Assembly (NCBI RefSeq): GCF_000703165.1 | Contig: NZ_JNLQ01000002.1 | Span: 1,302,001 to 1,366,000 of the forward strand | Direction: 5' to 3' | Origin: Butyrivibrio sp. AE3004 | GTDB lineage: Bacteria > Bacillota > Clostridia > Lachnospirales > Lachnospiraceae | Length of the DNA stretch: 64,000 nt | Shown: positions 9,229 through 16,901 of the stretch, in pieces | How positions within the stretch are numbered: the first letter of the stretch is position 1 | Layout of the letters: every line of letters begins with the position of its first letter | Translations under genes and position numbers: made by a program | Notes under the pieces: generated by a model | The model's input: only the letters and a program-made list of their open reading frames with translations | What the model was told of the DNA's origin: nothing | Database searches by the model: none

Positions 9229-9924
9229 ATGAATAGTAAATTGAGCTATGTATTTAGGAATGAAAAGAAATTTTATATCAGTATCACGGAATACTATCAT
9301 GTTAAACAGCTTATCCAGACTATGATGAAGCCAGATTCTCATATGGGAGATAAAGGACAGTATTATGTAAGAAGCCTGTATTTTGATTCTGTTGATAACG
9401 TTGATTATTATTCAAAGCTTTCCGGAATTGATGAAAGAAAAAAGTTGCGACTTCGTATTTATGATGTTACCGATAATGATGTAAAGTTTGAAATAAAGAA
9501 CCGTCATGGTGATTATATAGAAAAGGAATCATTAACAATTACTAAGGAAGATGCGCAATCGGTCATAAAAGGGAATTATTTATGTCTTGAAAGATATTCT
9601 GATAGCGTTGCAGTAAAAGCTCATAACATCATGGTGAGACAGGTATATAAGCCAAAAGTAATTGTTGATTATGATAGAGAGGCTTATGTTTATCCTGAGC
9701 ATAATGTTAGAGTGACCTTTGATAAGTTTATAAGAGGAGCTTTTTCTGATCGACTGTTTGATGGAAATATTGGCATGGTTCCGGTAATTAGAGAACCCCT
9801 TTTTGTTATGGAAGTTAAATATGATAGTGTATTTCCTGAATTTATTAAGCAAGCTATCAGCACAACTATTATTCAGCATTCCGCAATAAGTAAATATTGC
9901 ATGGTGAGAGATACATTAGCTTAG
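9229..9924 (+). CDS. VTC-domain (polyphosphate polymerase-like) protein
   Basis: This 231-residue protein belongs to the VTC / triphosphate tunnel family. Visible signatures are FRNEKKFYI near the start, SLYFDSVDNVDYY, the basic strand RKKLRLRIY, FEIKNRHGD, VDYDREAYV and FVMEVKYD near the end. These alternating basic and acidic beta-strands line the tunnel that binds polyphosphate or nucleoside triphosphate in yeast Vtc4. I chose ATG 9229; an in-frame TTG at 9193 would overlap the GT2 gene. Bacterial VTC proteins commonly sit beside DUF4956 and CotH genes, exactly as here. It may make or sense polyphosphate at the membrane, or use triphosphate chemistry in polymer modification. Function is inferred. 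Confidence 0.82.
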   Translation: MNSKLSYVFRNEKKFYISITEYYHVKQLIQTMMKPDSHMGDKGQYYVRSLYFDSVDNVDYYSKLSGIDERKKLRLRIYDVTDNDVKFEIKNRHGDYIEKESLTITKEDAQSVIKGNYLCLERYSDSVAVKAHNIMVRQVYKPKVIVDYDREAYVYPEHNVRVTFDKFIRGAFSDRLFDGNIGMVPVIREPLFVMEVKYDSVFPEFIKQAISTTIIQHSAISKYCMVRDTLA

Positions 9925-9964
9925 CTAAAATTAAAATAATTATAAAAGGAAATTTGATTTAAGA

Positions 9965-10636
9965 ATGAATAAACGAGAATTGCTTTATTATTTGCTTGAA
10001 AACAACACGAATATCTCAATTGAAGAGATTGCGATTGGGCTAATTATGTCAGTGATTTTGGCATTTTTTATTTGCTTTGTATATAAGAAAACTTATACAG
10101 GAGTAATGTATTCCAAAAACTTTAATGTTACATTATTGCTTGTAACTATCATTACTACGATGGTAATGATGATAATAGGCAGTAACCTGGCTCTTTCTCT
10201 AGGTATGGTGGGTGCACTTTCCATAATCAGATTCAGAACTGCCGTTAAGGATACAAAGGATAGCGCATTTATATTTTGGACGATAGCGGTTGGTATAGCA
10301 TGCGGGTCAGGTATTTACATGATTGCAATTCTTGGAAGTTTTATTATTGCATTTATACTTTTTTTGTTGAGTAAGGGTATTTTTGATGAAACTACATATC
10401 TTGTAATTGTACATGCTAATGAGCATGTTGATGCTGATACTATTACTGATATCATTGAAAGGCTTTGTAATAAGTCAAACTTAAAGATGAAGAATTTATG
10501 TCCATCAGGACTTGATATTACCTATGAAGTTTCTATCAAAAAGGGAATGGATTCAGAAATAGTAAAGAGCATTAAAACTATTGAAGGGGTTAATGCTATT
10601 AATATTGTGACATATAATGGGGAAATTGCGGGGTGA
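9965..10636 (+). CDS. DUF4956 membrane protein
   Basis: This 223-residue protein has about four membrane spans in the first 130 residues and a soluble ferredoxin-like C-terminal half. The signature GMVGALSIIRFRTAVKDTKD between spans is diagnostic of DUF4956. The family has no established biochemical role but is genetically linked to VTC-domain and CotH proteins across Firmicutes and Actinobacteria. It lies 40 bases after the VTC gene and overlaps the CotH gene by about 20 bases if the ATG at 10617 is used, indicating translational coupling. A plausible role is as a membrane partner that anchors or gates the VTC enzyme; this is inference. Confidence 0.83.
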   Translation: MNKRELLYYLLENNTNISIEEIAIGLIMSVILAFFICFVYKKTYTGVMYSKNFNVTLLLVTIITTMVMMIIGSNLALSLGMVGALSIIRFRTAVKDTKDSAFIFWTIAVGIACGSGIYMIAILGSFIIAFILFLLSKGIFDETTYLVIVHANEHVDADTITDIIERLCNKSNLKMKNLCPSGLDITYEVSIKKGMDSEIVKSIKTIEGVNAINIVTYNGEIAG

Positions 10637-12917
10637 AGCTTTGAAACACCGTCGTGTTTATAGGATAATTGGGATTATATCATTTGTAATACTGCTTTTT
10701 ACTATGTTTTTATGTATAAAAAAAGAGTACAAAGATATAAACGAATATGAAGAAAACGAGACAGGAATTACTCTTTGCATTAACGAAGTGATGTATGCAA
10801 ACCTTGGCTTGCAAAAGGATATAGATGGGGATAACAGTGACTGGATAGAAATTTATAATTATGGATCAAATCCGGTCAATCTTTTTGGAATGTCAATTGC
10901 TGATCATGCCGGAAAAGCTAACAGATGGTACTTTCCTGACTATGAACTAGACGCAGGAGAGTATCTTGTTGTATGGGCATCCGGTAAGAATAAAATTACT
11001 GATAAAGCAGAAATGCATACGGATTTTTTGATTAATGATGATGATGTTATTACGTTAAATGATAAAGATTTTAATTGTATAGATGAGGTTTTTATCAATA
11101 CGAGTGTTAATCCCGGTATTTCTGTTGGAAGACCTTCTAAAAATCCCAAAACTTTAGCATTGCTTTCAAATGCTTCGCCAGGTAAATCGAATAATGCAAC
11201 GCCAATTTCTTATGGTGTTAAGACGGATAAAGCGTTAATGGCACCGATTTTGTCTGAAAAATCCGGTGTTTACAACAATTCATTTGAATTATCGATTTCT
11301 TCCATGGATAAAGATAGTGTTATTTTATATACGATGGATGGATCGAATCCGGTGCCTACATCCAAGCGTTATTCAGGTCCGATAAAAATAACAAATAAGA
11401 ACTGTGAACCTAATAATATTGCCAATGTAAAAACTACAGTAAATTATACATTTAAATACAAGTGGGAAAATAAATATTTCTATAAGGGAACAGTGGTTAA
11501 GGCACGTACCATGAAAAATGGGGTCCTATCTGAAGATATAGTGACAGGTTCCTATTTTATTTCTCCTGATACTACTTTTGATATTATTTCATTATCATTA
11601 AATTCTGATGAATTATTTGATGAACGGGATGGCATATATGTGCCAGGAAAATCTGCATATTATTGGAAAAAGTACAATAAGGAGAAACAACAAAATTATT
11701 TGTCAGGTGCTAATTATAATGACAATGGTAAGGTTAAAGCTTATGTTGAGATATTTGATAGCAAAGGAAATGAAATATCAAATTGTAATACTCTGCTATC
11801 AATAGCAGGTGAAGGCTCAAAAATATATGCTGAAAAGAGTTTAAAACTTGAAGTAATAGACAATAATGAATTATTTGCAAATGATATTTTTGAGGAGGTG
11901 CCTTCAGCTTTTTCTTATGCAAACGATGGGATTGAAGAAATCACTTTAAGAAATTCCGGAAATGATTTTAATCGAACGATGTTTTGCGATGTTTTGGCGC
12001 ATTCACTGATTTCTGATGATATGAATGTCCCATATTTAGCAGCACAGCCTTCTGTATTATTTATAAATGGTGAGTATTGGGGAATTCATAATATTAGAGA
12101 ACGTTATGATGAAAGCTATTTTTCAAGGCATTATGGTATAGATTCTTCAAAACTGGTACTTATAGAACTAAACACAGATGTTGAACCATTTGTTCCTGAT
12201 ATATGTAACGGATCAGAAGAAGATTTACACGATTACTATAATTTGATTGATTATGTAAAAAAGCATGATATGTCAGATAAGGCTTCATATGATTATGTAT
12301 GCGAAAGAGTTGATATAGATAATTTTATTGATTATTACATAGCTGAGATGTATTTTGCTAATTGTGATTGGCCTGGAAATAATTTTAAAATTTGGAGGGC
12401 CGATCAGAAAGATGCATCTTATGGTGATAATAAATGGCGTTTTGTTTTTTACGATGCAGATAACACCTTTTTGTATCCGAATTATAATTCTGTAGAATTT
12501 ATTTTGAAAGAAAAATATGATAGTGAAAAAATAGGAGAAATTCCATATGTTTACGCTGCTAATCGTGAGTTGATTAATGGGCTTATAAAAAATAATAATT
12601 TTAGAGACAGATTTTTTTCAAGATTTGAAGAATGCTTAAATACTGTATTCTCAGAGGAAAACGTTCTATCAAGAATAGAGTATTTTGAGAAGCTTTATGG
12701 TCCTGAAATTGAGGCTCATTATTTAAGATGGCATATTGTAGATGGTTGGTTAACAAAGCTAAAAAAGATATTTAAGGATGTGAATTCTTATGATGAATCA
12801 TATTCATATGATGGATGGAAACAAAATGTACTGTATATGAAAGAATTTGCTCAGATAAGGGAGAGCAATATGCGATTCTATATAGATGAATATAAAAAAG
12901 AAGTAAATATATATTAG
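10617..12917 (+). CDS. CotH-type kinase protein with lamin-tail and chitobiase-like domains
   Basis: The product is up to 766 residues. It has an N-terminal membrane anchor (about residues 15-32) and a lamin-tail domain (INEVMYAN ... DWIEIYNYG, about 48-130). A chitobiase C-terminal-like repeat follows (ILYTMDGSNPVPTSKRY, about 235-260), then a CotH kinase domain with FNRTMFCDVL, FINGEYWGIHNIRERYDE and FVFYDADNTF (about 410-620). CotH proteins are atypical protein kinases; the DADN motif corresponds to the metal-binding Asp. The anchor and outside beta-domains place the kinase extracellularly. The start is either ATG 10617 or TTG 10641, the latter with GGGGTG upstream. It completes the VTC-DUF4956-CotH set. 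Its target, protein or polymer, is unknown. Confidence 0.82.
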   Translation: MGKLRGEALKHRRVYRIIGIISFVILLFTMFLCIKKEYKDINEYEENETGITLCINEVMYANLGLQKDIDGDNSDWIEIYNYGSNPVNLFGMSIADHAGKANRWYFPDYELDAGEYLVVWASGKNKITDKAEMHTDFLINDDDVITLNDKDFNCIDEVFINTSVNPGISVGRPSKNPKTLALLSNASPGKSNNATPISYGVKTDKALMAPILSEKSGVYNNSFELSISSMDKDSVILYTMDGSNPVPTSKRYSGPIKITNKNCEPNNIANVKTTVNYTFKYKWENKYFYKGTVVKARTMKNGVLSEDIVTGSYFISPDTTFDIISLSLNSDELFDERDGIYVPGKSAYYWKKYNKEKQQNYLSGANYNDNGKVKAYVEIFDSKGNEISNCNTLLSIAGEGSKIYAEKSLKLEVIDNNELFANDIFEEVPSAFSYANDGIEEITLRNSGNDFNRTMFCDVLAHSLISDDMNVPYLAAQPSVLFINGEYWGIHNIRERYDESYFSRHYGIDSSKLVLIELNTDVEPFVPDICNGSEEDLHDYYNLIDYVKKHDMSDKASYDYVCERVDIDNFIDYYIAEMYFANCDWPGNNFKIWRADQKDASYGDNKWRFVFYDADNTFLYPNYNSVEFILKEKYDSEKIGEIPYVYAANRELINGLIKNNNFRDRFFSRFEECLNTVFSEENVLSRIEYFEKLYGPEIEAHYLRWHIVDGWLTKLKKIFKDVNSYDESYSYDGWKQNVLYMKEFAQIRESNMRFYIDEYKKEVNIY

Positions 12918-12927
12918 GATGGTTTTT

Positions 12928-13908
12928 ATGAATGATGAAATAATTACGAATATGATTTCGATAATTATTCCTATTTACAATAGGGAGGAATATTTACATA
13001 AATGTATTTTAAGTGTATTGAATCAGAAAAATGTAGATATGGAGATTATATTAATAGATGATGGAAGCACTGATGCTTCGGGGGCAATAATTGATGACTA
13101 TGCCAGGAATAATCCTAATGTGGTTGCTATTCATCAGAAGAATAAAGGTTTAAGTGCTGCACGAAATGCGGGGCTCGATATATGCAGAGGAGAATACATA
13201 TTTTTTTTGGATAGCGATGATAGTATAGCAGATAACGCATTATCAAGTTTATTAGTTAAAATGAAAGAGATGAATGTTGATATATGCATAGGAAACTATA
13301 GCAAATTTTATGATAATGGTGAATTAGAAAGCACTAATTTAATTCCAAATAATTTACAAAACAAAATTGTGCATCCGGTTGATGTTTTATCCATGATGTA
13401 TGATATAGAGTCATATTTATGGGAAATTATATGGGGGAAATTATATAAAAGAGATATTTTTCAAAACATTAGATTTCCTGAGGGACGAAATTATGAGGAT
13501 GAATATGTGATATCTGACATAATGGAAAATACTACTAAAGTATATATATTAGATGAAGTTATATATTATCAAACACTGTCTAAAGGAAGCATAATGCGTA
13601 GTAAGTTTAAGCTTAGTAATCTTGATTCTACTGACTCTATAATTAGAACAATTAATTATTTTATAAATAAAGAATATTATGATTTTGCTCTTTTCAGGTT
13701 TGGAGAAGGAACAAGAAAATTAATCTATTGGAAGAAGGAACACCGCGAATCGGATGTAATTAAAGAGATTGACCGACAGGTAACGGAATATAGAAAAATA
13801 GCTAAAAGACTTATTCCACATGTTAAACTATCAGAAAAAATTAGATTGTTACTATTTTGTATTAGTTTTGAAGTCTATGATTTTGTTAGAGATTTTTTAA
13901 GGGGATAA
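12928..13908 (+). CDS. GT2 family glycosyltransferase
   Basis: This is a 326-residue GT2 enzyme with IIIPIYNREEYLHKC, LIDDGSTDASG and FLDSDDSIAD. The C-terminal part (LFRFGEGTRKLIYW and KIRLLLFCISFEVYDF) marks it as a paralog of the two other GT2 genes here. I prefer ATG 12928 because TAGGATGG sits five bases upstream; ATG 12919 is in frame but overlaps that site. The gene follows the CotH gene with no spacer, so it is probably translated from the same mRNA, and it is the last gene of the polymer locus. Three paralogous GT2 enzymes suggest stepwise assembly of one repeat unit. Confidence 0.88.
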   Translation: MNDEIITNMISIIIPIYNREEYLHKCILSVLNQKNVDMEIILIDDGSTDASGAIIDDYARNNPNVVAIHQKNKGLSAARNAGLDICRGEYIFFLDSDDSIADNALSSLLVKMKEMNVDICIGNYSKFYDNGELESTNLIPNNLQNKIVHPVDVLSMMYDIESYLWEIIWGKLYKRDIFQNIRFPEGRNYEDEYVISDIMENTTKVYILDEVIYYQTLSKGSIMRSKFKLSNLDSTDSIIRTINYFINKEYYDFALFRFGEGTRKLIYWKKEHRESDVIKEIDRQVTEYRKIAKRLIPHVKLSEKIRLLLFCISFEVYDFVRDFLRG

Positions 13909-13976
13909 AGGATTTAATTATGCTTGTTCATACAATATATGGGCAGGCATTTTTAGAATTATTTAATGGATGACAT

Positions 13977-14918
13977 ATGGGACGAAAAAAGAAACAAACA
14001 ATTGAATTCCGTTTCTACGAAATACCTCAGGGGCAGAGTTGTCTGGCCCTTCTTGGTGAGAAATGGATCAGGGTTTATGGCGAGGCTATAAATACCTTGC
14101 ATTTTCATAATCTTTTTGAAGTGGGGTATTGCAGATATGGAAAAGGAATAGTGGTATTCGATGAGAAGACCAGTGATTATGAAACAGATATGTTTACTAC
14201 GATTCCGCCTAACTATCCTCATACAACAAACAGTAAAGAGGAGAACTTCTGGGAGTATCTGTTTTTCGATGTTGAGCTTGTTGCGGAGCAGATGTATCCG
14301 GATAATGTTCCAAAACAAAGGGAAGCAATAACGATTCTTAATAAGAGAGCTGACCTGATACATGCTGATGAGAATCCTCAGATGGCTGAGATCATAAAAC
14401 GGATAATGGAGGAGATGAGGGATAAAAAGCCCTATTACAAGGAAACAACTCAGAACCTTATAAAGACGCTGGCTTTTTTGATAATGCGGATGCATAAGTC
14501 CATGGATGCGGAGGCTCCTACACTTATAGAAAGAGAAAGCGGCGCTGATATAATGAGCATTAAGCCGGCAATTGAGTATATAGAAGAAAACTATGCTGAT
14601 GAGATACGTGCGCTTGACCTTGCCAATGTATGTAATATGAGTGAAACACATTTTAGACGGTCCTTTGTGGACATCATTAATATGGCGCCGATGGATTATC
14701 TTAATCTGGTCAGAATTCAAAAGGCCTGTGATACAATGAGAAAAACAGAGCATCCTATGGAAATAGTTGCTGTGGAATGTGGCTTTGGCAATGTGTCTAC
14801 CTTTAATAGGAATTTTAAAAAGTTTTTGGGCACTTCGCCATATCAGTGGAAGAAAAATAAGGAGAATTATGTAGGAAAACTCCTGGATTATAACATTCAT
14901 GCCTTAAAAGGATGGTAA
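13977..14918 (+). CDS. AraC-family transcriptional regulator (cupin sensor)
   Basis: This 313-residue protein has an N-terminal cupin-like sensor (HFHNLFEVGYCRYGKG, TIPPNYPHTTNS) and a C-terminal double helix-turn-helix (ALDLANVCNMSETHFRRSF and AVECGFGNVSTFNRNFKKF). The closing segment LGTSPYQWKK is typical of AraC/XylS activators. It lies directly upstream of a sugar ABC transporter and beta-galactosidase on the same strand, so it most likely senses a sugar and activates that operon through the repeats at 14955-15025. GGATGA precedes the ATG by five bases. A same-length opposite-strand frame exists over it but lacks any recognisable motif. The inducer is unknown, possibly a galactoside. Confidence 0.9.
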   Translation: MGRKKKQTIEFRFYEIPQGQSCLALLGEKWIRVYGEAINTLHFHNLFEVGYCRYGKGIVVFDEKTSDYETDMFTTIPPNYPHTTNSKEENFWEYLFFDVELVAEQMYPDNVPKQREAITILNKRADLIHADENPQMAEIIKRIMEEMRDKKPYYKETTQNLIKTLAFLIMRMHKSMDAEAPTLIERESGADIMSIKPAIEYIEENYADEIRALDLANVCNMSETHFRRSFVDIINMAPMDYLNLVRIQKACDTMRKTEHPMEIVAVECGFGNVSTFNRNFKKFLGTSPYQWKKNKENYVGKLLDYNIHALKGW

Positions 14919-14954
14919 ATGGCTTAAAATGGGCAACTTAATCATTTAAGCTTG

Positions 14955-14987
14955 TTCAAAATTCATTCAAAATTTGTTCATAATTGG
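14955..14987. promoter_or_regulatory. Three tandem 11-bp direct repeats, candidate AraC operator
   Basis: Three consecutive 11-base units (TTCAAAATTCA, TTCAAAATTTG, TTCATAATTGG) lie head to tail, one helical turn apart, 52 bases upstream of an extended -10 box. Direct repeats on one helix face are the classic binding mode of AraC-family activators, and an AraC gene ends 36 bases upstream. Binding is inferred. Confidence 0.55.
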
Positions 14988-14990
14988 TCG

Positions 14991-15025
14991 ATAATGCACA
15001 TTTTAGTTATAAAAATGTGCATTAT
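14991..15025. promoter_or_regulatory. Perfect 14-bp inverted repeat upstream of the sugar operon
   Basis: ATAATGCACATTTT at 14991-15004 is exactly complementary to AAAATGTGCATTAT at 15012-15025, with a 7-base centre. It is too AT-rich to be a good terminator and ends 13 bases before the extended -10 element, covering the -35 region. It is best read as an operator, either for the AraC protein or for a second regulator. Confidence 0.55.
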
Positions 15026-15038
15026 TTTTATGTTTCAT

Positions 15039-15047
15039 TGGTATAAT
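15039..15047 (+). promoter_or_regulatory. Extended -10 promoter (TGGTATAAT)
   Basis: TGG followed by a consensus TATAAT at 15042-15047 forms an extended -10 element. No good -35 box is visible; the inverted repeat sits there, which fits an activator-dependent promoter. It would give a leader of about 120 bases before the binding-protein gene. Confidence 0.55.
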
Positions 15048-15172
15048 ATACATATGTTTGATTCAGAGAGTGATTATTTCAGTCAAAATGCCTAAAATCA
15101 TCTGATGGGTAATCACTTGAAAATAGAATCAAGTAAGATACTAATTTTATTTTCATTAGGGAGGACATAATA

Positions 15173-16597
15173 ATGAAAAGAAAAGCATTATCAATAGTAC
15201 TTGCATCTGCAATGACACTTTCTATGATTGCAGGATGCGGCGATAGCGGAAGCGCTGACACAGCTACAACTTCAAATGAAACAACAGAGGCTACAGATAG
15301 CACTGAGACAACAGAAGCTACTGATAGCGCAGAGACAACAGAGGCAACAGATGCTGCTGAAGAAGCTGCTCCTACAGCTGATGTTTCATCCGAAGGCGAG
15401 CATGAGCTTTCAGTTTATGCTTGGGATAAGAACTTCAATATTCCTGCACTTGAGGCAGCTGAGAAGGCTTATCAGACTGTTGATCCCGAGTTCAAGCTCA
15501 ACATCATCGAGCAGTCAGCTTCATCTGACGTTGAGAACGCTGTAACACTTGCAGCTAACTCAGGTGACTATTCACAGCTTCCTGACATCGTTCTTTTCCA
15601 GGATCACTACATCCAGAGCTATGTTACAAACTATCCGGATGCTTGGATTGATCTTGAGGATGCAGGTATTGATTGGAGCAACCTCGGTGCTGAGAAGATT
15701 TCTTACTCAACAATCGATGGTAAGCATTACGGCGCTCCTGTTGATAACGGCACATCAATCTTTGCATATCGTACAGATATCCTTGAAGAGTGCGGTTACA
15801 CAATGGATGACGTAACAGGTATCACATGGGAAAGATGGCTTGAGATCGGTCGTGATGTTAAGGAGAAGACAGGAAAGTATCTCCTTTCAATGGACCACAA
15901 CGGAGACGATCTTCCTTACATGATGATGCAGGCTGAAGGTCAGTCACAGTGGAAGGATGGACAGCCTTACTTCGTAGGCAACGATACACTTAAACAGATC
16001 CTTGAAGTTATCATCACAGGTGCTCAGGACGGTGTTATCTACCTTTGCAATGACTGGTCAGAGTACACAGATACTTCTATCATCGGCGATCAGGTAGCAG
16101 GTGTATTCAACGGTAACTGGATCATTCCTACAATGGAGCAGGTTGCTGAGAACAGTGGTAAGTGGCAGATCACAACAATTCCTACACTTACAGGTAAAGA
16201 AGGTTATGCTGCTAACGGTGGTTCTTCACTCTATGTAACAGCTAACTGCTCAAAGCCTGAACTTGCTAAGAGCTTCCTTGCTTACACATTCGGCGGCGGT
16301 GAAGGTGCTATGGATACATATGACAACGCTCTTCGTAACGGTGGTGTTATCGGAACATGCATCTCAGCTTCTAAGTCTGATGTTTACCAGGAAGGCGTAG
16401 ACTTCTTCAACGGCCAGTCAATCTATGCTGACATCGTTAACATGGGTGCTAACGTTCCTGTAGTTGAGCAGAGTGATTATCACTATAACGCTCGTACATA
16501 TATCCAGGCAGCTATTACAAACGTAATCAATGGATCAGACCTCGACACAGAGCTTCAGGGTGCTGAAGATCAGGTTAAGTTCGAAATGGGACAGTAA
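15173..16597 (+). CDS. ABC transporter sugar-binding lipoprotein (CUT1 family)
   Basis: This 474-residue lipoprotein has a signal peptide ending in the lipobox MIAGC (Cys22), then a Ser/Thr/Glu-rich flexible linker to about residue 70. A type-1 extracellular solute-binding domain follows (ELSVYAWDKNF, and VAGVFNGNWIIP). It captures an oligosaccharide outside the cell and delivers it to the two permeases encoded next. GGGAGG lies upstream of the ATG. Codon usage is strikingly biased to C-ending and major codons compared with its neighbours, a sign of very high expression. The permeases follow after a 300-base spacer with repeats and a hairpin, which would lower their expression relative to this gene. 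Association with a beta-galactosidase suggests a galactoside as cargo. Confidence 0.92.
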   Translation: MKRKALSIVLASAMTLSMIAGCGDSGSADTATTSNETTEATDSTETTEATDSAETTEATDAAEEAAPTADVSSEGEHELSVYAWDKNFNIPALEAAEKAYQTVDPEFKLNIIEQSASSDVENAVTLAANSGDYSQLPDIVLFQDHYIQSYVTNYPDAWIDLEDAGIDWSNLGAEKISYSTIDGKHYGAPVDNGTSIFAYRTDILEECGYTMDDVTGITWERWLEIGRDVKEKTGKYLLSMDHNGDDLPYMMMQAEGQSQWKDGQPYFVGNDTLKQILEVIITGAQDGVIYLCNDWSEYTDTSIIGDQVAGVFNGNWIIPTMEQVAENSGKWQITTIPTLTGKEGYAANGGSSLYVTANCSKPELAKSFLAYTFGGGEGAMDTYDNALRNGGVIGTCISASKSDVYQEGVDFFNGQSIYADIVNMGANVPVVEQSDYHYNARTYIQAAITNVINGSDLDTELQGAEDQVKFEMGQ

Positions 16598-16654
16598 AAG
16601 TAATCACTTGGCGAGGTCCTTTCGAGCCTAGTGTACTACTTTGTTCTGGCGAGC
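16598..16654 (+). other. Spacer between binding protein and permeases (first part of a 304-base gap)
   Basis: This stretch holds GTAATCACTTG (16600-16610), a motif repeated at 15109 in the leader and, as GTAATCACCTG, at 18621. It is followed by an imperfect CACTTGGC / GCCTAGTG hairpin. No coding potential is seen in the whole gap 16598-16901. The rest of the gap holds the tandem repeats and hairpin listed separately. Confidence 0.5.
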
Positions 16655-16750
16655 GAAGCGAGATCAGAACTTCCTTGTGAAATAAGATCAAAACTTCCTT
16701 ACGAAGCGAGATCAGAACTACCTTGTGAAGTAAGATCATAACTTCAATTA
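16655..16750. repeat. Four tandem 24-bp imperfect repeats
   Basis: Four consecutive 24-base units start at 16655, 16679, 16703 and 16727. The core is GAAGCGAGATCAGAACTTCC; units 1 and 3 are nearly identical, as are 2 and 4 in their GA(A/G)NTAAGATCA core. They have no spacers, so they are not a CRISPR array. They lie in the intercistronic region after the binding-protein gene and could affect mRNA stability or processing. Confidence 0.85.
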
Positions 16751-16780
16751 AAATTAGGGTTTTTTAGAGAGGGTTTTATC

Positions 16781-16804
16781 GGGGAATCGGTTTTCCGATT
16801 CCCC
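16781..16804 (+). terminator. Strong hairpin between binding-protein and permease genes
   Basis: GGGGAATCGG and CCGATTCCCC form a perfect 10-bp stem with a TTTT loop. The following bases (GTATATTTTA) are only partly T-rich, so it may be a leaky terminator or a 3' stabiliser protecting the upstream message. Both would give the usual excess of binding protein over permease. Confidence 0.7.
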
Positions 16805-16901
16805 GTATATTTTAGGAGATATTTCAGCATAATAAGGGGCAAGGGACTTGTATTGTAAAAATATATTTCTCTTGCAGCTAAAAATTTTAAGGAGAACAAA
16901 A

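Noticed and set aside
13959..14900. A 313-codon opposite-strand open frame fully overlapping the AraC gene
   Set aside because: It lacks any domain motif or ribosome binding site, and its composition (many Ile, His, Cys, Arg) is that of an antisense shadow; the plus-strand frame has clear cupin and double HTH motifs.
15228..15815. Gln/Leu-rich plus-strand frames inside the binding-protein gene
   Set aside because: They are alternate-frame readings of the Ser/Thr/Glu-rich linker and strongly biased codons; the main frame is a complete lipoprotein.
16655..16750. 24-bp repeats as a possible CRISPR array
   Set aside because: Units are head to tail with no spacers, differ from each other, and there are no cas genes.
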